Shown here: piece by piece, positions 4,480-5,737 of the stretch | How the letters are laid out: the number at the start of each line of letters is the position of its first letter | How positions within the stretch are numbered: the first letter of the stretch is position 1 | DNA from: Candidatus Margulisiibacteriota bacterium | GTDB taxonomy: Bacteria > Margulisbacteria > Termititenacia > Termititenacales > Termititenacaceae | Length of the DNA stretch: 5,737 nucleotides | Assembly: GCA_031264205.1 (NCBI GenBank) | Contig: JAISEH010000080.1 | Location: 1 to 5,737, forward strand | Direction of reading: 5' to 3' | Position numbers and translations under genes: made by a program | The notes under the pieces: model-generated | The model's input: only the letters and a program-made list of their open reading frames with translations | What the model was told of the DNA's origin: nothing | Database searches by the model: none

Positions 4480-5259
4480 ATGAACATAAATTGGCAAAAA
4501 TTATTTATATCCCTGACCATACTGGCGCTCGGTCTGACCCTCGCCGGCTGCGGCAAGACCGCGAGCGGCGGCGGGAGCAGTGGAGGCGGCGGCAATTCCT
4601 ATCAAAGAACTTCGGATACGGTCGAAACTATTGACGAGTTGCTGAACGCACTCAACAATGTAGATGACGTTATCATCTCGGGAAATATTACTATCACCGA
4701 CAATGTGACTATTCCCGCTGGAAAAACTTTGACCATAGGTGAAGGTGCCACGCTGAACGTCGATGAAGGCGCTACATTAACAAGAGGCTCTTCAGGACAA
4801 ATAAAGGGCAAGGGCGTAACATTTATCAAAGACGCCTATACATTGAGATGGCTTGATATGTCAATATTTTCAGCAGGAGCAGACATAATAGCATTTTGTA
4901 ATTCATTTCCAAATCCGGCATCAGGCGGAAAGCCCCCAGAGGATAGCCCGTATGTGAGTAACACAGACGCGGCAAAGCCGAGCCTGGTCGGTTTGTTTAA
5001 TATGTCAGGCGGAGGAGCGATTCTGGAATATTACACAAGTAATAACATACCGTGGAACGGTTCTGTTGCCGCCAACAAATGGTGGCTGCTTTGGTCGGGT
5101 GAGGTAAAAGGAACAAATGCCAATTCTACATTTGATGAGGGAACTTATACCTTAAAATTTGGTGGTTGGAACGGCAGCACGGCAACTTATTTTGTAAGCT
5201 GTGTGTTTACCGTAACAAGTGGACAACTTTCGTCATATACACTTAGTTATATAAACTAA
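4480..5259 (+). CDS. Secreted lipoprotein with beta-solenoid-like repeats
   Basis: A 259-residue predicted surface lipoprotein of unknown function. The signal peptide has a basic start (K7), a hydrophobic core (residues ~8-20) and the lipobox LAGC (21-24), so Cys24 would be lipidated after type II signal peptidase cleavage. Gly at +2 means no Asp inner-membrane retention signal, if the cell is diderm. A flexible Gly/Ser linker follows (~29-40). Residues ~64-110 are short alternating strands rich in T, I, G and N (ITITDNVTIPAGKTLTIGEG is typical), resembling a right-handed beta-helix with only about two or three rungs. The remainder (~120-259) is Gly/Ser/Trp-rich and probably beta, with no motif I recognise. 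AAGGAG at 4466-4471 lies 8 nt before the ATG. Expression probably depends on the poly-C promoter at 4299-4326 and the leader hairpin at 4401-4434. It may be an adhesin or antigen; that role is inferred. Confidence 0.85.
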   Translation: MNINWQKLFISLTILALGLTLAGCGKTASGGGSSGGGGNSYQRTSDTVETIDELLNALNNVDDVIISGNITITDNVTIPAGKTLTIGEGATLNVDEGATLTRGSSGQIKGKGVTFIKDAYTLRWLDMSIFSAGADIIAFCNSFPNPASGGKPPEDSPYVSNTDAAKPSLVGLFNMSGGGAILEYYTSNNIPWNGSVAANKWWLLWSGEVKGTNANSTFDEGTYTLKFGGWNGSTATYFVSCVFTVTSGQLSSYTLSYIN

Positions 5260-5284
5260 AAGCCTAAACGCTTTTCTGGAAAAA

Positions 5285-5307
5285 GAGGGCGGCCAGTGGC
5301 CGCCCTC
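5285..5307. terminator. Bidirectional intrinsic terminator between convergent genes
   Basis: A perfect 10-bp GC-rich stem, GAGGGCGGCC (5285-5294)/GGCCGCCCTC (5298-5307), with a 3-nt loop. Its left flank is AAAAA (5280-5284), which becomes a T5 run directly after the hairpin for minus-strand transcripts, making it a strong terminator for the gene ending at 5328. On the plus strand it is followed by GCG and TTTAATT, a weaker but plausible signal for the lipoprotein gene ending at 5259. Confidence 0.85.
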
Positions 5308-5327
5308 GCGTTTAATTATATCGAATC

Positions 5328-5737
5328 TCACGCGGTCAATTCGCCGGATTGTTTCAAAATGCGCCGCAGGATCAGCGGATAAAAAAGATTTTCCGCCAGC
5401 GCGGTCAGCACGGCTGCAGACAAAATCAACTGATCTATATTAAAAGCCCAGAGCAGCAGGATCAGCGCGCCGTCGCTGATGCGCAGGCCATAGGCTATTC
5501 TCCGGCAAAAATCCGTGCCAAAAAGATAACGCCGCGCCAAAAAATTGTAGAGATAAAAAACTGCCAGACGCAAAACCAGCAGCACGGCCGCCGCGCCCAG
5601 CACAGTCCAGTCGATTCGCAGCCAGACAAAGATCAGCAAAAAAGTCAGCGCGTTGAGCAAACGCCAGAGTTCCAGATTGTAACGCAGACTCCAAATTCTG
5701 GTTTTGGTCAGAGCGTTTAGCCAGCCCAGGATCAGCG
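5328..5737 (-). CDS. Integral membrane protein, C-terminal part (partial)
   Basis: This minus-strand frame is open from the window edge to a TGA at 5328-5330, giving at least 135 residues with the N-terminus outside the window. A TTG at 5658-5660 could be read as a start, but the frame stays open upstream with similar composition, so I treat it as internal. Hydrophobic segments lie at about residues 27-40, 43-63, 85-100 and 101-121 of the visible part. Short Arg-rich stretches separate them (FLARRYLFGTDFCRRIAYG), and the tail is basic, then polar (ILRRILKQSGELTA). I cannot assign a family; no catalytic motif is evident. Its GC-rich composition resembles ftsK more than the AT-rich genes between them, suggesting resident backbone sequence. 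It converges on the lipoprotein gene and ends 21 nt before the shared terminator hairpin. Confidence 0.75.
   Translation of the reverse strand, partial: LILGWLNALTKTRIWSLRYNLELWRLLNALTFLLIFVWLRIDWTVLGAAAVLLVLRLAVFYLYNFLARRYLFGTDFCRRIAYGLRISDGALILLLWAFNIDQLILSAAVLTALAENLFYPLILRRILKQSGELTA

Noticed and set aside
5349..5720. Plus-strand Gln-rich reading frame opposite the membrane protein gene
   Set aside because: Its composition is that of a shadow of the minus-strand gene. It lacks a ribosome binding site, and the terminator placement supports the minus strand.

Overview
The window is bacterial chromosomal DNA from an organism I cannot place to phylum. Evidence for a bacterium is a membrane-anchored FtsK/SpoIIIE DNA translocase, Shine-Dalgarno-led genes and a lipobox lipoprotein. 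An uncultured, host-associated lineage would fit, but nothing here proves that.

Layout. (1) 1-2358: a tight plus-strand operon with fairly GC-rich coding. It holds the tail of an unidentified gene, a 116-residue type II mannose-6-phosphate isomerase-like cupin, and ftsK only 3 nt further on. (2) 2359-4479: an AT-rich accessory stretch with two small unrecognised genes (2479-3039 and 3481-3858). Each has a strong AAGGAG site and EF-hand-like acidic motifs near its N-terminus. They sit among two long non-coding blocks, 3040-3480 and 3859-4479, that are full of inverted repeats. (3) 4480-5259: a secreted lipoprotein with a Gly/Ser linker and a short beta-solenoid-like repeat. (4) 5285-5307: a strong bidirectional terminator hairpin. 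(5) 5328-5737: the C-terminal part of a minus-strand integral membrane protein, convergent with the lipoprotein gene and cut by the window edge.

The most interesting signal is a pair of pure poly-C tracts, C14 at 3321-3334 and C12 at 4307-4318, each about 150 nt upstream of a start codon. The second lies exactly in the spacer between good -35 (TTGACT) and -10 (TACAAT) hexamers, giving a 16-nt spacer. That is the architecture of a slipped-strand phase-variable promoter, and it drives a surface-type lipoprotein. The first tract lies between TTAACA and TAAAAT, but with a 23-nt spacer, so it would be poorly active at the length shown. The lipoprotein leader also holds a terminator-like hairpin followed by a U-rich run, before the ribosome binding site.

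The non-coding blocks hold related structured elements. Two tandem modules at 3041-3240 each have a GGTAC/GTACC outer stem that overlaps a second hairpin. A nested palindrome of about 240 nt spans 3928-4167. A hairpin at 3052-3095 is shared with 4001-4036 on the opposite strand, with a compensatory base-pair change. A two-part block is shared between 3131-3166 and 4373-4408 with identical spacing. Together they look like a lineage-specific intergenic repeat family rather than ordinary spacer.
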